Shown piece by piece: positions 61,878 through 64,000 of a DNA stretch of 64,000 nucleotides. The first letter of the stretch is position 1; each line of letters begins with the position of its first letter. The stretch is from Promerops cafer (taxonomy: Eukaryota; Chordata; Aves; Passeriformes; Nectariniidae): contig VZSE01006029.1 in assembly GCA_013398275.1 (NCBI GenBank), positions 2,694,000-2,757,999 of the forward strand. The letters run 5' to 3'. The notes under the pieces were generated by a model. That model did not search any database. It saw only the letters and a list, made by a program, of their open reading frames with translations, and had not been told where the DNA came from. The translations under genes and the position numbers were made by a program.

Positions 61878-62260
61878 AATTACCCATTAAAAATATGTTT
61901 CATACAAGATTTGGTGCATCAGTTATGTACAATAAGTTTATGGTATGTCACACTGTATAATAAATCACTTCAAATTAGACTAAAATCTAAAGGATTATAC
62001 TAAAGGAAGAAGTATTGAATGACTGAAAAGAAAGAAAATGGTGGTGATAGAGTTGGAGCAAAACAGGAGGAAAAAATGTGCCAGATGTTAAGGTGGCCAC
62101 ACAGGGGTGGAACTGGGTCAGAATAAGCCAGCAGTTTCCAGGACTGTGCCCTTGTGTAAAGCAGAACTTTTGGAGAGTCACGTTTGGGACTTTAAGGGAG
62201 AAGGTAAAAATTTAATGAAAGGGAAAATTGTACTTCAGAAGAATTCCTGATAATGAAAGA

Positions 62261-62316
62261 TAATAAATAAATATAAATAATATAGATAATAAATAATATA
62301 TAATAAATAAATATTA
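62261..62316. repeat. AT-rich simple repeat, (TAAA/TAATA)n-like
   Basis: About 55 bases consisting only of A and T apart from one G, made of irregular TAATAAATAAATA-type units. Likely length-variable and a low-complexity region for aligners. Confidence 0.9.
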
Positions 62317-64000
62317 GGTGCTAAATATATTTGGGTGACTGAACACAGTGGTCCAAACACCAGCAGTGCCCTTACCCTACCATTTCATTTGTATGCTATA
62401 CTCCCATTTCCTTTTGTCCCTGGGCTGAAAAATCATTGGACAGACATGAATATAGAAGCAGTCATGTCACACCATGGCTGATATCATCTGTGGCCTGTCC
62501 TTTATGTTGTGCAGTAGGTATTTATGGTCTTGGAAGTGCCTGGGAAATTCAGGACTTGGCTCTTCTACTACTGAATGGGTCCATAGCCCTGTATCCTGTT
62601 CAGTTAATTAAGCTATCTCATGGCACTCCCTGCTCTTCACAAATATAAAGTAGCACAAAATTATGAGGAAAACCTGTCCTGAAGTGTTTTCTCTAACAAC
62701 CTTTATCCATCACATAATCTGAGCTTAGATTTCTCTTTTCTGTTGTGTTCATTTAATAGTTTTGCTAGTGTTTTGAAGTTTGAAGCAGTTCTTTACTTAT
62801 TGTATCATATTTATGGGAGACAAAACTGCATTTTTCTGTGGAAGTAATGTAGTGTCTTCTGCTGGACCTCATACTAGTCTTCCTCACAAAATGGCCCTGC
62901 ATGCTAAATAAGTTAGAGCCGATCAGTCTGCAAGCTTGTTTTGAATAGGCCTACCAGGAGTGTCTGTCACTCACTATGCCTGATGACTTTAATAGGATTC
63001 CCAATACTTCGCTCTGATCTCCAGATTAGTCCACTTGATTAAAGATAATTAGGACTTGAACATTTTCTGTTTAAAATTCCAGTCAGCTTGGAGCCTTGCA
63101 TACTAGCCATGGCTGCAGCCGGTGTACTTCACTTTTTTGTCTCATGGATACACGGCACAAGGAGTCCAACTTGTCTGGAGATTTCTGCCTGGATAGTTTC
63201 TCTTACAGGAAAATGATCTTTCTGTAGAGTAGCTGAAAGCCCTTCCCTTCTCTAGCTCAGCAAAAACATTAAAGGAAAAAAAATGTAATAGATGCCAGTC
63301 AGCATGGTCTTACAGAAAGCAGGTTTTGTCAAACACGTTTGATTTAATTCCTTCAGGAGACTACAGGTTGGGTCAATAAAAGTAACAGTGTAAATGTGAT
63401 AGACATGGTAAGCTATTTGCCTTGGTGCCACATACATTCTGATAACAGTGAATTAGAGTGGGGTCAGCAAAGTGTATTTCACTTGTATTAAAATACATCT
63501 AATGGACAGATCTTTAAAGTAATCATGGACTTCATTATAGCAGGGTTCTCCTGGGAGTGAGATTAAACCTGAGGCTTCCCAAAATTATTTTTTTGTGATC
63601 TGGGTAGAAATACTCTTATAATTTAAAAGTTATGAAATTTTAGGGAGCCTAAAAATGTCTGAATGAAGGTTAGAAAACTGCACAGAGCAATCTAGATTTC
63701 CTTGCAAAATTAAATCAGCTCAAAGTGTAATTTTGCACTATTTAAGGGAAAATGATGCCTAGAAGCAATATGTGAATGGCAGTATTTTAGAGTGAGAACT
63801 GTGTTTTGGATATGAGGTTAGTGGTGGATAAGCAATTTAGTATAAGCTTCCTAAATGATGCTAAAAAGCCCATCAGTAACCCTGATATGACTTAAACACA
63901 TTCCATATCTCCTATTTCTTTTCTCATATCTCAGTTTTCTCTAAGTTCTGACTTTTACACTTCATCTGAATTAAGAAGCAACCGCAAAAAAAAGTCAGGG

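Larger units (their letters stand above)
56584..64000. other. Unique AT-rich sequence, no gene seen
   Basis: No gene or named interspersed repeat. It includes three poly(A)/poly(T) tracts and an AT-rich simple repeat, listed separately, an unrecognised 129-codon frame at 58541-58930, and a conserved-element-like patch near 61090-61240. The first hundred bases after the LTR could still be decayed retroviral leader, but no primer-binding site is visible. Confidence 0.45.

Noticed and set aside
1..64000. CRISPR arrays, operons, phage or plasmid modules
   Set aside because: Composition, CR1 and ERV content and lack of dense coding show animal nuclear DNA; no regularly spaced repeats were found.

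Overview
The window looks like ordinary nuclear DNA of a bird, most likely a songbird (passerine). It is AT-rich and intron- or intergenic-like. It is sprinkled with short 5'-truncated CR1 LINE copies, whose 3' ends carry the avian ATTCTATG-type tail, and with endogenous-retrovirus LTRs of kinds I recall from passerine genomes. I found no protein-coding gene or exon that I can defend. The longest open frames (about 100 to 160 codons) have no family signature I recognise and are mostly what chance gives in 64 kb, although two lie in locally GC-rich islands and deserve a search.

Layout. 1-4656 is unique AT-rich sequence. 4657-5350 is an antisense CR1. 5351-8640 is unique. 8641-9300 is a GC-richer island with a 163-codon open frame. 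9151-16370 is unique with one GA-rich tract. 16371-17490 is another GC-richer stretch. 17491-23721 is unique with two small tandem repeats. 23727-24293 is a solo LTR with a 5-bp target duplication. 27880-27962 is an intact tRNA-Leu(CAG) fused without a gap to a sense CR1 (27963-28838). 29531-30125 is an LTR on the minus strand. 33929-34110, 40661-41065, 43950-44036 and 51971-52250 are further antisense CR1 pieces, and 36031-36266 is a weak LTR-like segment. 41803-41859 is an 18-bp minisatellite. 52350-52817 is a 202-bp direct duplication with one unresolved base between the copies, very probably an assembly artefact. 56035-56583 is another ERV LTR on the plus strand. From there to 64000 I see unique AT-rich sequence with poly(A) and (TAAA)-type tracts and a few conserved-element-like patches.

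No operon, pathway or multi-gene system is visible. The most interesting object is the tRNA-Leu/CR1 junction. All tRNA stems are complete, but the first TTTT downstream is about 650 bases away, inside the CR1. This is the architecture expected at the birth of a tRNA-headed, CR1-tailed SINE, or of a CR1 insertion that removed a tRNA gene's terminator. The LTRs, all apparently non-coding remnants, are the other informative features. All family assignments are from recognition of the sequence only; no search was run.
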